From: Labedella gwakjiensis
Lineage (GTDB): Bacteria; Actinomycetota; Actinomycetes; Actinomycetales; Microbacteriaceae
Direction: 5' to 3'
Assembly (NCBI RefSeq): GCF_003014675.1
Contig: NZ_PYAU01000001.1
Span: 124,001-188,000, forward strand
DNA: 64,000 nucleotides
Part shown: piece after piece, positions 44,496 to 53,462 of the stretch
Position numbering within the stretch: the first letter of the stretch is position 1
Layout of the letters: each line of letters begins with the position of its first letter
The notes under the pieces: model-generated
What the model was told of the DNA's origin: nothing
What the model saw: the letters and a program-made list of their open reading frames with translations, nothing else
The model's database searches: none
Position numbers and translations under genes: made by a program

Positions 44496-44570
44496 TGGTG
44501 CCCCTGGAGGGACTCGAACCCCCAACCAACTCCTTAGGACGGAGGTGCTCTTCCATTGAGCTACAGAGGC
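44496..44570 (-). tRNA. tRNA-Arg (CCU anticodon)
   Basis: On the minus strand the acceptor arms GCCTCTG and CAGGGGC pair over seven bases, the D-arm GCTC/GAGC, the anticodon loop GTCCTAA with CCT, and the T-arm GTTCGAG are in place, and CCA is encoded. The top base pair of the anticodon stem is mismatched. Flanks the putative island with its 3' end. Confidence 0.93.
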
Positions 44571-44887
44571 CAGCGCACGTCAGTCTATCGGACGGCCTCG
44601 CTGCCCTTCCATCGTCCGCTCACTCGCCTCCGTGCCACACGAGGACGTCGGTGCGAGCGCTTTGTGCCCCGAGTACGCGACACAAAGCGCTCGAAGTGAC
44701 GACATCGCGGGCTTGACGGCGACGACACGAGGCCACCGGGTCGAAATCCTCCACGTACCGCGCGTTCACCGGCGAGACACACGACGGGGCGCAGCGGGCA
44801 ACGCGGGGTTCACGGGAGGACGGAAGCGTTGAGACGTTTCCAGTGGAAACAACTCCCCCTCCGTACAACCCTTCGAAGGACACTCCT
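44571..44887. other. Intergenic region, 317 bases
   Basis: No credible coding frame. It holds a 13-bp perfect palindrome at 44654-44693 (reported separately) and, towards 44888, the ribosome site AAGGACA of the metallophosphoesterase gene. Confidence 0.6.
44654..44693. repeat. 13-bp inverted repeat with 14-base loop
   Basis: CGAGCGCTTTGTG (44654-44666) and its exact complement (44681-44693). It could terminate transcription, but no gene clearly ends here; see also the similar palindrome at 47511-47566. Confidence 0.6.
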
Positions 44888-47449
44888 GTGCATTCCTCCC
44901 CCTCCGCCCCCTCCGGCGGATCCGGTCGACGCCGAACCGCCGTCCGCACCGCTGCGGCGGCCGCGGCGAGCGCCGTCGCCCTGAGCCTCTTCGCCGCGTC
45001 GCCGGCCGCACCGGCCGTCGCCGTCCCCGAGGACCTCGCGTCGCGCTTCACGTTCGCGGTCCTCCCCGACACGCAGTTCTACTCGCGCTACTCGGCCGAC
45101 CAGTTCCTCCCCCGCTACGGCACCGACCCGTACCGCGTGCAGACGGAGTTCCTCGCGGAGAACGCCGACGCCCTCAACATCCCGTTCGTCGCGCACCTCG
45201 GCGACGTCGTCGACCGCGTCGGCACCACGCGCGAGTGGGAGGCCGCCGACACGGCGATGCAGACACTCGACGATGCGCAGCTCCCCTACTCGATCCTCCC
45301 GGGCAACCACGACGTCCGGAACTCGAACGACACGGTCACCGACGTCGACTACGACCTCGCGAACGAGCCCTTCCTGCAGTGGTTCGGCCCCGACCGCGCC
45401 GCGGGCGTCTCCACCTTCCAGGGCAGCGACCCCACCGGCCTCAGCCAGTATCACGTCTTCGAGGCCGAGGGCCAGGAGTTCATGGTGCTCGCCCTCACCT
45501 GGCGGGCGTCCGAGCAGACGTTCCAGTGGGCGCGCGACGCGATGGCCGCGCACCCCGACGTCCCCGTCATCCTCACCACGCACTCACTCCTCAACATCGA
45601 GGCCGACCAGGAGACGCCGCGCGACACGGAGTACGGCGACAAGCTATGGGACGAGCTCATCGCCCCGAGCGACCAGATCTTCCTCACCCTCAACGGGCAC
45701 TTCCACGGCGCCACGAAACAGACGAAGACCAACGATGCCGGCCACGCCGTGACCCAGGTCCTCATGGACTACCAGATGGCCTACGAGGGCGGAAACGGCT
45801 ACCTCGGACTCATGGAGTTCGACCTCACGAACAACGCGATCAACGTGCAGACGGCGTCGCCGTGGGTCGTGTCGAAGCCGCAGGACACCCTCACGAGCTA
45901 CGACCAGCCGTTCCTCGAGGCACCCGGGCAGCAGTTCACGATCGACATCGACTTCGAGGAGCGCTTCGCCGCCTTCGACCCGGACTTCACCGCGGGTGAG
46001 CCGACCCAGCCGAAGCTCACCCAGGCCGCGCGCGACATCCTGCTCGACGGCTTCGAAGGACCCGACCCGATCTCCACCGAGATCCCGGGCAACGAGCTCG
46101 ACTACGTCGAGGCCGACGGCACCGTCGCGCACTGGCGCATGGGCTCGCTCGACGAGGGTGTGCTCCCCGAGGGCGGCGTCGTGCCCGACGTCGCGAACGG
46201 CAACGACCTCACACGCGTCTCGATCGCCGACTCCGGCTCCTCGACCGCCGAGGTGGGCGACGTCACCATCGTGAAGGACGACGTGCACGACTTCTCCTCC
46301 GACGGCGCCGCGATGTGCTTCGCGAACGCCGACCAGGCGGCCGGCCGCTTCAGCTACCTCGAGACGGCCGACGATGCCCCCGCCAACGACGAGACCTTCG
46401 ATGACGGCTACACGCTCGAGACGTTCATCAAGCTCGACGCCAGCTGGACGGCCGAGGCGAACGGCTGGTCGAAGGCCATCGTCCGCTCCGGCAACCGCTC
46501 CGAGCTGCCCGGCATGCCGTGGTCGCAGTGGGACTACACCGCCTCCCCCGCCGCCCTCGGCATCTCGAACCTCCGCGAGTTCCAGTACACCGAGGTCCCC
46601 ACGGAGACCACGAAGGGCGACCGCACCGCCTGGTCCGGCGAGATCATGGTCGACAGCTGGGCGCACGTCGCCATCGTCAACGACCCCGACACCTCGACCA
46701 CCACGATGTACGTCGACGGCGCCCCCGTGCTCCGCAACGCGACCGATACCCTCGGCCAGAGCATCAACGAGGACACGACGTGGCTCTTCGGCGCCGACTT
46801 CGTGGACGAAGCCGCCCGCAACGGTTGGAACGGCTGCATCGGCGAGACCCGCGTGATCGACCACGCGACCGACCAGACCGAGTGGCTCACCCAGCGCGCC
46901 GACCTCAGCACCCTCACGGTCGACGCTCCCACGGGAACCCTGCCGTGGGACACGGAGATCACCGAGCTCACCGGCACGGGCTTCCCCGGAGCCGAGGTCA
47001 CGCTCGGCGACGCCCCCGAGTCGACGGATGCAGCGGCCGTGGCGGCGCGCGCGGCCGGTGAGCTCGCCGGCACGACGACGGTCGCGGAGGACGGCACCTG
47101 GACGATGTCGCTCGACGCGGCACTGCCGCCCGGGTCCTACTCGGGCGCCGTCGTCCAGGCGCTCGGCGCCCGAGCGTCCGACGCGGTCGCGTTCGACTTC
47201 GCCATCGCGGCGGCGCCCGGCGAACCCACGACGGAGCCGACAGCGCCCGGCACCGACCCGTCCGACCCGGGCACCGGCGGCGGAGACGACGCAGGCAACG
47301 GCACCGGGAGCGCACCAGACGGAGACCTCGCCGTCACCGGTGCCGACACGGCTCCTTGGCTCCTCGGAGCCGGGATCGCCCTGGTCCTGGGAGCAGCCGC
47401 GCTCCTGATCGCGCGCGTTCGACACCGACGCCACCACACGGCCGACTGA
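44888..47449 (+). CDS. Secreted, wall-anchored metallophosphoesterase with LamG domain
   Basis: 853 residues. Signal peptide (to about residue 47), calcineurin-like phosphoesterase with the full motif set (PDTQFYS, HLGDVVDR, LPGNHDVRN, TTHSLL, NGHFHG), a LamG-like jelly roll about residues 415-640 (TLETFIKLDASWTAEANG), an Ig-like domain, a Pro/Thr linker, then LAVTGAD, a membrane helix and a basic tail. That ending is a sortase sorting signal of the LAxTG type, so the protein is covalently wall-linked. GTG 44888 has AAGGACA at the right distance. It probably hydrolyses phosphoesters outside the cell. Confidence 0.9.
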   Translation: MHSSPSAPSGGSGRRRTAVRTAAAAAASAVALSLFAASPAAPAVAVPEDLASRFTFAVLPDTQFYSRYSADQFLPRYGTDPYRVQTEFLAENADALNIPFVAHLGDVVDRVGTTREWEAADTAMQTLDDAQLPYSILPGNHDVRNSNDTVTDVDYDLANEPFLQWFGPDRAAGVSTFQGSDPTGLSQYHVFEAEGQEFMVLALTWRASEQTFQWARDAMAAHPDVPVILTTHSLLNIEADQETPRDTEYGDKLWDELIAPSDQIFLTLNGHFHGATKQTKTNDAGHAVTQVLMDYQMAYEGGNGYLGLMEFDLTNNAINVQTASPWVVSKPQDTLTSYDQPFLEAPGQQFTIDIDFEERFAAFDPDFTAGEPTQPKLTQAARDILLDGFEGPDPISTEIPGNELDYVEADGTVAHWRMGSLDEGVLPEGGVVPDVANGNDLTRVSIADSGSSTAEVGDVTIVKDDVHDFSSDGAAMCFANADQAAGRFSYLETADDAPANDETFDDGYTLETFIKLDASWTAEANGWSKAIVRSGNRSELPGMPWSQWDYTASPAALGISNLREFQYTEVPTETTKGDRTAWSGEIMVDSWAHVAIVNDPDTSTTTMYVDGAPVLRNATDTLGQSINEDTTWLFGADFVDEAARNGWNGCIGETRVIDHATDQTEWLTQRADLSTLTVDAPTGTLPWDTEITELTGTGFPGAEVTLGDAPESTDAAAVAARAAGELAGTTTVAEDGTWTMSLDAALPPGSYSGAVVQALGARASDAVAFDFAIAAAPGEPTTEPTAPGTDPSDPGTGGGDDAGNGTGSAPDGDLAVTGADTAPWLLGAGIALVLGAAALLIARVRHRRHHTAD

Positions 47450-47460
47450 CAGCACACGAC

Positions 47461-47495
47461 GGGAGGCCCCGTCCGCGTGCCGAGCGGGGCCTCCC
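47461..47495 (+). terminator. Terminator of the metallophosphoesterase gene
   Basis: 11-bp perfect arms GGGAGGCCCCG (47461-47471) and complement (47485-47495), 12 bases after the stop. Confidence 0.75.
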
Positions 47496-47510
47496 GGCGC
47501 CTCCTGAGAA

Positions 47511-47566
47511 GCAGCGTTTGAGCGTGATTGCACCGTTATAGCGGCGTAATCACGCTCAAACGCTGC
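47511..47566. repeat. 19-bp perfect palindromic element
   Basis: GCAGCGTTTGAGCGTGATT (47511-47529) and its exact complement (47548-47566) around an 18-base centre that is itself nearly symmetric (CCGTTATAGCGG). It lies between a clear terminator and the convergent HNH gene, so it is not needed as the terminator of the gene to its left. Confidence 0.7.
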
Positions 47567-47610
47567 ATCTGGCGACGGCGGGAGGGTGGTCCGTCAGGGG
47601 CAGCGCCGTG

Positions 47611-48114
47611 TCAGGCGGCCGCGACGATGTCGAGGTACTGGTCCCACACGGGGGTCGTGCGCTCCACTCCCCGGACCGCCCACGTGGGGCCGTGCGGGGT
47701 CTTCGGCGTGACACGGAGGCTCCAGCCCATCTCGGCGGGCGTGCGATCGCTCTTGAGGTTGTTGCACTTGAGGCAGCAGGCCACGAGGTTCTCCCACGAA
47801 TCCTCTCCCCCGCGCGAGCGCGGGAGGATGTGGTCGATGGTCGTCGCGCTCTTGCCGCAGTATCCGCAGTGCTGACCGTCGCGCCGCAGGACTCCGCGGC
47901 GGGTCACGGGCACTCGCCGGGAGTGCGGGATGCGCACGTAGCGCGTCAGGACGATCACACTCGGCCGATCCCACGACCCGGAGGCGGCCCAGACGGGGTG
48001 CCCCGTGTCGACTTCGACGACGGTCGCCTTGTCGTTCATCACGAGCATGAGGGCCCGTTTGAACGACACCACGGCGAGTGGTTCGTATCCTGCGTTCAGC
48101 ACGAGTGTGCGCAT
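47611..48114 (-). CDS. HNH endonuclease (actinobacterial core type)
   Basis: 167 residues. N-terminal MRTLVLNAGYEPLAVVSFKRAL, then the HNH domain CGYCGKSATTIDHILPRSRGG with ENLVACCLKCNNLKSDRTP: two Cys pairs, the catalytic His, Asn and final His-equivalent. Such genes are widespread in actinobacterial core genomes; the substrate is unclear. ATG 48114 has GAGGAAC upstream; the frame extends to 48171 without a site. Confidence 0.9.
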   Translation of the reverse strand: MRTLVLNAGYEPLAVVSFKRALMLVMNDKATVVEVDTGHPVWAASGSWDRPSVIVLTRYVRIPHSRRVPVTRRGVLRRDGQHCGYCGKSATTIDHILPRSRGGEDSWENLVACCLKCNNLKSDRTPAEMGWSLRVTPKTPHGPTWAVRGVERTTPVWDQYLDIVAAA

Positions 48115-48191
48115 CGGTTGTTCCTCTCGAACGGCCGCTTGGGTTTCCGGTAATTCGAACTGCACCGACACGAGACGAGGATCGTAGGGTT

Positions 48192-48329
48192 TCAGGCAAC
48201 AAAAAAGGCACCGTCACGTGGACGGCGCCCTTCTTCACTCGGTTCGAGACCGAGGCACAGTTGGCTGAAATGCTTCAGGACGTACAGGCCGCGCGCATCC
48301 GTGGGGTGGATACCCGTAACCCTGTCCAT
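48192..48329 (-). CDS. Possible 45-aa small protein containing a terminator
   Basis: ATG 48329 is preceded by GGGGAG at about five bases and opens a 45-codon frame (MDRVTGIHPTDARGLYVLKH at the start) that ends at TGA 48192-48194. The terminator stem and T-tract at 48201-48229 lie inside its last third. It may be a real small gene, a regulatory leader, or chance; no homologue is known to me. Confidence 0.25.
   Translation of the reverse strand: MDRVTGIHPTDARGLYVLKHFSQLCLGLEPSEEGRRPRDGAFFVA
48201..48229 (-). terminator. Rho-independent terminator with T-tract
   Basis: On the minus strand GGCGCCGTC, 5-base loop, GACGGTGCC, then TTTTTTG: a canonical intrinsic terminator and the only one with a long T-run noticed in the window. 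It would end transcripts from the NlpC/P60 gene 230 bases upstream. Confidence 0.8.
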
Positions 48330-48460
48330 TCGGCTCCCCTTCTCCTCGAGAAGTGTCAGAGCATCAGAGTAACCCCAATCCGTCGGGAATCGTCCGCGGA
48401 CCTGCGGATCGTCGACGTGTCGTCACGCAGAGTTCACACGGCGGACCGAGAACCGGGAGG

Positions 48461-49255
48461 TCAGCCGTTGATGCGGACGATGTAGTAGTCGCTGGTCCAG
48501 ATGGCGCGCATCTGCACGACCTTGCCGGGACGCGGAGCGTCGAGGATCATGCCGTTGCCGGCGTAGAACCCGTCGTGACCGTTCATGATCACGAGGTCAC
48601 CCGGCTGGGCCTCCGCCAGGGAGATGCGCGTACCGGCCGCGGCCTGCGCGCTCACCGAGTGGGCCAGGTTGATACCGAACTGTGCGTACACGTACATGAC
48701 GAAACCGGAGCAGTCGAATCCGGACGGCGTGGAACCGCCGAAGACGTACGGCGTGCCGCGGTACTCGAGCGCCTTCTGGAAGACGGCCGAGAGGCTGAAC
48801 GACGTCGTGGGGGCGGAGGTCGATCCTGTGGAGGCGGCGCTCGTCGTCGTGGTCGTGGCAGCCGATGCGGCGGCGGCACGAGCCGCGGCCTCCGCCTCAG
48901 CTGCGGCCTCCGCTGCCGCGAGTTCCTCAGTGGTGGTCGCCGAGTAACCGCCTGCCGATGCTCCGGCGAGCGCCGTGTCGCCGTTCACCGTGAGCGACTG
49001 CGTCTCGATCGCGGCCGCCTCATACGTCGTCGGAGTCACGGGGCCGGGCTCCGTCGCGAACGCCGGCAGGGCGGTGGTACTGAACAGGCCGGCGACGATC
49101 GCGGTTCCGATGATGCGCGCACGAGCCTGTCGCGCTCGACGTGCGGCGGCGAAGCGACGCTCGGCCTCCCGTCGGGCTGCCCGCGAGAGCGGCTGCATCG
49201 CGCCGAAGGAGGTGGCTTCGGCACGGGTGGAACGACGGGCGTCGGTGGAATTCAC
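48461..49255 (-). CDS. Secreted NlpC/P60 peptidoglycan endopeptidase
   Basis: 264 residues: long basic N-terminus then export signal (about residues 45-68, ending ALPAFA), an Ala/Glu coiled region (EELAAAEAAAEAEAAARAAA), a Ser/Thr linker, and the C-terminal peptidase with catalytic Cys in GFDCSGFVMYVY and His in NGHDGFYAGN. It cuts stem-peptide bonds in the wall. GTG 49255 has GGAGAG at seven bases. Its architecture up to the catalytic domain parallels the M23 protein next door. Confidence 0.9.
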   Translation of the reverse strand: MNSTDARRSTRAEATSFGAMQPLSRAARREAERRFAAARRARQARARIIGTAIVAGLFSTTALPAFATEPGPVTPTTYEAAAIETQSLTVNGDTALAGASAGGYSATTTEELAAAEAAAEAEAAARAAAASAATTTTTSAASTGSTSAPTTSFSLSAVFQKALEYRGTPYVFGGSTPSGFDCSGFVMYVYAQFGINLAHSVSAQAAAGTRISLAEAQPGDLVIMNGHDGFYAGNGMILDAPRPGKVVQMRAIWTSDYYIVRING

Positions 49256-49499
49256 GAATGACTCTCCAGCGCCCGCGCGGCGCGGCGTGAGCCACTCGCC
49301 GCCTCGCTCGGTGGTTCTGGAATCGGCTCCGGGGCGAGGCGCGAGCACCCGGGTCCGAGTCCGCCCATCGGGTGGGGAGGCGGACTCGCACTACCCTAAG
49401 GCAGGATCAGAGGATGAGCGAATTGTCCACAGGCTCAGATCACGGATCGGTAACAATTACCAGCGAACTCGGAGGAAGAACGGCGGCGGTCCGATCGAG

Positions 49500-50525
49500 T
49501 CAGGCGACGCCGTTCGCGCGCAGCCAGGCCATCGGGTCCACGAGCGAGCCGTTGATCTTGACCTCGAGGTGGAGGTGGTTCGCCGTCGAGCGTCCCGTGC
49601 TGCCCACCTGGCCGATGATCTGGCCGGCCGAGACCGTCTGACCGACCTGCACCGTGCGGGTGCCGTACGTCATGTGGCCGTACAGCGTCGAGACGGTCTG
49701 TCCGTTGATGACGTGGTCAATGACCACGGCGACGCCGTATCCGAAGTAGCTCTCCGACGAGATGCGGACGACACCGTCGGCGATGGCGCCGATCGCAGTG
49801 CCGCCGGCGCAGAGCATGTCGACACCGTTGTGGGCTCCGCCACGCGAGCCGAAGCCGTCACCGATGGTCGCGGTGACCGCAAGCGGGTAGCGGACGGCAC
49901 CGGAACCGGCGATCGCTCCGAAGATCGCGGAGCCGCCCGATGAGGTGGAGCCGCTCGAGCCGCTTGCGAGGGCGGCCTCCGCGGCCTTCTTCGCTGCCGC
50001 TGCGGCTTCGGCCTCTTCCTTCGCCTTCTTCGCCGCTGCGATCTCCTCGGGAGTCGTCGCGGCATAGACGTCGCGGTTCACCGTGAGCGCACCGGAGGCC
50101 GACGAGACCACGAGGGTCTGCGCAGAGCCTTCGGCGACCGAGTGGGCGGTCTCGGTGGTGCTGACGTCGGGTGCGACGGCGTAGGCCGGAAGAGCGACGG
50201 TCGCGAACAGACCGGGGACGACGAGGGCGACGATCGCCGTGGAACGGAACGACTTGCGCGCAGGAGCGCGCTTGATCGCCGAAGCCGGGGCGGTCTGCGC
50301 AGGCACACGTGCGGAGCGCTGGGCGCCGTCGGTGGAGCGAGAGTTCGACGTGGGGACGGCCGGTGACGACGTCCGCTTCTGCGGGCGAGCCGATGCAGCC
50401 ATGGAGGCGTCTCGACGCAGCGACCGCCGTGAGGGGAGTTCCGATGTGGTCGGCTCGGTACGAGTCGGATCATTCGATCGCTCGGGTGCCGAGTCCTCAG
50501 GAGTCGAGGCGGATGACAGGACCAA
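49500..50525 (-). CDS. Secreted M23 (LytM-type) peptidase
   Basis: 341 residues: ~90-residue charged start, export signal ending ALPAYA, a coiled region with AAAKKAKEEAEAAAAAKKAA (in part), Gly/Ser linker, then an M23 domain with GAHNGVD and HLHLEV zinc ligands. It hydrolyses peptidoglycan cross-links, or activates amidases if degenerate. The TTG at 50525 is supported by GGAGGT at seven bases. An MtrA-like box lies about 200 bases upstream. Confidence 0.9.
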   Translation of the reverse strand: MVLSSASTPEDSAPERSNDPTRTEPTTSELPSRRSLRRDASMAASARPQKRTSSPAVPTSNSRSTDGAQRSARVPAQTAPASAIKRAPARKSFRSTAIVALVVPGLFATVALPAYAVAPDVSTTETAHSVAEGSAQTLVVSSASGALTVNRDVYAATTPEEIAAAKKAKEEAEAAAAAKKAAEAALASGSSGSTSSGGSAIFGAIAGSGAVRYPLAVTATIGDGFGSRGGAHNGVDMLCAGGTAIGAIADGVVRISSESYFGYGVAVVIDHVINGQTVSTLYGHMTYGTRTVQVGQTVSAGQIIGQVGSTGRSTANHLHLEVKINGSLVDPMAWLRANGVA

Positions 50526-50587
50526 TAGGTGACCTCCGGCGTCCCGAACCCTTGCGGGCAGCTCTCGTCACAACCAAAGTGTTGGCC

Positions 50588-50628
50588 TCTCTCCGCGATG
50601 TGACGAGTCTCGGGACGACTCGCGGAGG
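50588..50628. other. Structured leader of the M23 gene
   Basis: In the 290-base region upstream of the M23 gene, the minus strand carries CTCCGCGA and TCGCGGAG around an inner GAGTC/GACTC stem. A folded leader is likely; I looked for the c-di-AMP (ydaO) riboswitch conserved blocks and did not see them. Confidence 0.35.
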
Positions 50629-50721
50629 GTCCGTCGGTCGGCTTGTCGACCTTTGGACTTCCCCGAGAATACGGGAGATTCCGCGGAAAAGCACGTCTCA
50701 ACCGGGGTGAAAACCGAGATA

Positions 50722-50737
50722 GTAACGGTGCGGTAAC
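50722..50737. promoter_or_regulatory. MtrA-like box upstream of the M23 peptidase gene
   Basis: GTAAC repeated in the same orientation at 50722-50726 and 50733-50737, 11 bp apart (one helical turn), in the form AGTAACnnnnnCGGTAAC. MtrA controls wall peptidase genes in actinobacteria. Half-site-like GTAAC/GTAAT also occurs near 49450 upstream of the NlpC/P60 gene. Confidence 0.6.
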
Positions 50738-50814
50738 GACGAATACCTATCTGATCCGGGTTTTAACCCGAATTCGACGACGAAGGAGTCGCCGGTCCGA
50801 TCGGGACGACCTGC

Positions 50815-51510
50815 CTACGCGATCGAGACGTAGATGTGGCCGGCCACCTCTGTGGGCAGTTCGAGGCCGTCACCCTGGCCCTCGACGCGCACGAGGACGT
50901 ACGAACCGGACCGGGAGAACGTGGCGGTGGCGCCGGGCGTGACACCCGCCTGCTTGAGTTGCAGAAGCAGTTCCGGCTCGAACTGGACGGGCTCGGCGAG
51001 TCGGCGGACGGTCGCGACGACGGGGGTCTCGGACCCGCGCACCACGTCGACGATGTTGATCACTCCCGTGGTGAACGCGGCCGCGGCCGAGCCACCGAGT
51101 TCCTCGAGGCCAGGAATCGGGTTGCCGTACGGGGATTCCGTGGGGTGGCCGAGCACTTCGAGCAGCTTGCGCTCGACCTGCTCGCTCATCACGTGCTCCC
51201 AGCGGCACGCCTCTTCGTGCACGAACTCCCACTCGAGTCCGATCACATCGCTGAGGAGACGCTCGGCCAGGCGGTGCTTGCGCATCACGTGGACCGCACG
51301 GCGTCGACCCTGATCCGTGAGCTCGAGGTGGCGGTCGCCCGACACGACGACGAGGCCGTCCCGCTCCATCCGTCCGACGGTCTGGGACACGGTCGGGCCG
51401 GAGTGACCGAGCCTCTCGGAGATGCGCGCGCGCAGAGGCACGATGTTCTCCTCCTCGAGATCGAGGATGGTGCGGAGATACATCTCCGTCGTGTCAATAA
51501 GGTCGGTCAT
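50815..51510 (-). CDS. dtxR: Iron-dependent regulator of the DtxR/IdeR family
   Basis: 231 residues. The N-terminal winged helix (recognition helix SGPTVSQTVGRMERDGLV) is followed by the metal-binding dimerisation domain with Met10, His79, Glu83, His98, Cys102, Glu105 and His106, the same numbering as DtxR itself. The Cys102 marks the iron type rather than the manganese type. A C-terminal SH3-like domain is present. ATG 51510 has AGGGG upstream. The likely targets in this window are the four iron boxes near 8.4 and 17.6 kb. Confidence 0.93.
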   Translation of the reverse strand: MTDLIDTTEMYLRTILDLEEENIVPLRARISERLGHSGPTVSQTVGRMERDGLVVVSGDRHLELTDQGRRRAVHVMRKHRLAERLLSDVIGLEWEFVHEEACRWEHVMSEQVERKLLEVLGHPTESPYGNPIPGLEELGGSAAAAFTTGVINIVDVVRGSETPVVATVRRLAEPVQFEPELLLQLKQAGVTPGATATFSRSGSYVLVRVEGQGDGLELPTEVAGHIYVSIA

Positions 51511-51610
51511 CGACAACCCCTTCGAATTCGCGCACGTCGACTCTCAGCCTACTGTTTCCCGCGGCTCCTCCGGCGCACCGGCTCGTCCGCTGCAGAGAGT
51601 CGCTCGCCTC

Positions 51611-52735
<1,125 letters not shown>

Positions 52736-52741
52736 TCCGCT

Positions 52742-52796
52742 GGATGCACGACGAAGGGGCCGGTCGCGATTCGACCGGCCCCTTCGTCGTGCATCC
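52742..52796. terminator. Bidirectional terminator, 25-bp stem
   Basis: 52742-52766 and 52772-52796 pair perfectly over 25 bp around CGATT, between the serC stop and the convergent DUF3027 stop. Confidence 0.85.
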
Positions 52797-52805
52797 GTCA
52801 GCGGA

Positions 52806-53462
52806 TCAGCGGACGCGCTCCTCCTCGTCGGAGTCGTCGTCGTGGTCGTCGTCATCGTCATCGTCGGAATCGTCGTCGAAGTCGTCGTCGTCCGACTCGT
52901 CGTCATCTGAATCCTCGTCGTCGTCCGCAACGGCCGCCTCGTCGATGTCGAGGTCGTCGTCATCCTCGTCGAGGTCGGACTCGTCGATGTCGTCGTCGTC
53001 CTCGAGACCCTCGGCGTCGAGGGCCGCGGCCTCCGCCGCCTCCTGCGACGCGCGGTAATCGGCGAGCCGATCCGACCAGGGAACCCAGTCCGGTGCCGTC
53101 AGGGCGCCCTCGCCCGGCATCATCGAGATCTCGAGCACCGTCGGCGCCTCGTCCCCCACACGGGCGATCGTGACGGTCCAGAACCAGCCCACGTAGCCTT
53201 CGACGCGGCTCGAGAAGCGCAGCGACAGGACGTGCTCCGCCTCGACCGTGTGGCCGGCGTCCGGTCCGACGGTGCGCTCAGGGGTCACCTCGAGGAGCGC
53301 CGTCCGCGCGAGCCCCCTGGCGGCCACGAGCGTCTCGTCGGCGACGAGAGGCGTCTCGACGTCCGTCACGGAGTCGGCGGCCCCATCGACCGCCTCGACG
53401 GCTGCATCCCCAGAGACGACGGCCTCAGCGGTCGCCTCGACGGGCTCGACCTGCTCAGGCAT
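52806..53462 (-). CDS. DUF3027 protein with poly-Asp C-terminal tail
   Basis: 218 residues. The conserved core shows GHTVEAEHVLSLRFSSRVEGYVGWFWTVTIARV (in part) and LEISMMPGEGALTAPDWVPWSDRL, the DUF3027 signature. The final ~75 residues are almost only Asp, Glu, Ser and Ala, encoded by a GTC/GTCGTC-rich simple repeat on the plus strand. Function unknown. ATG 53462 overlaps the stop of the cold-shock gene by 8 bases, so they form an operon. Confidence 0.88.
   Translation of the reverse strand: MPEQVEPVEATAEAVVSGDAAVEAVDGAADSVTDVETPLVADETLVAARGLARTALLEVTPERTVGPDAGHTVEAEHVLSLRFSSRVEGYVGWFWTVTIARVGDEAPTVLEISMMPGEGALTAPDWVPWSDRLADYRASQEAAEAAALDAEGLEDDDDIDESDLDEDDDDLDIDEAAVADDDEDSDDDESDDDDFDDDSDDDDDDDHDDDSDEEERVR

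Noticed and set aside
49256-50814. c-di-AMP (ydaO) riboswitch upstream of the two peptidase genes
   Set aside because: Expected from actinobacterial precedents, but the conserved blocks were not found in either leader.
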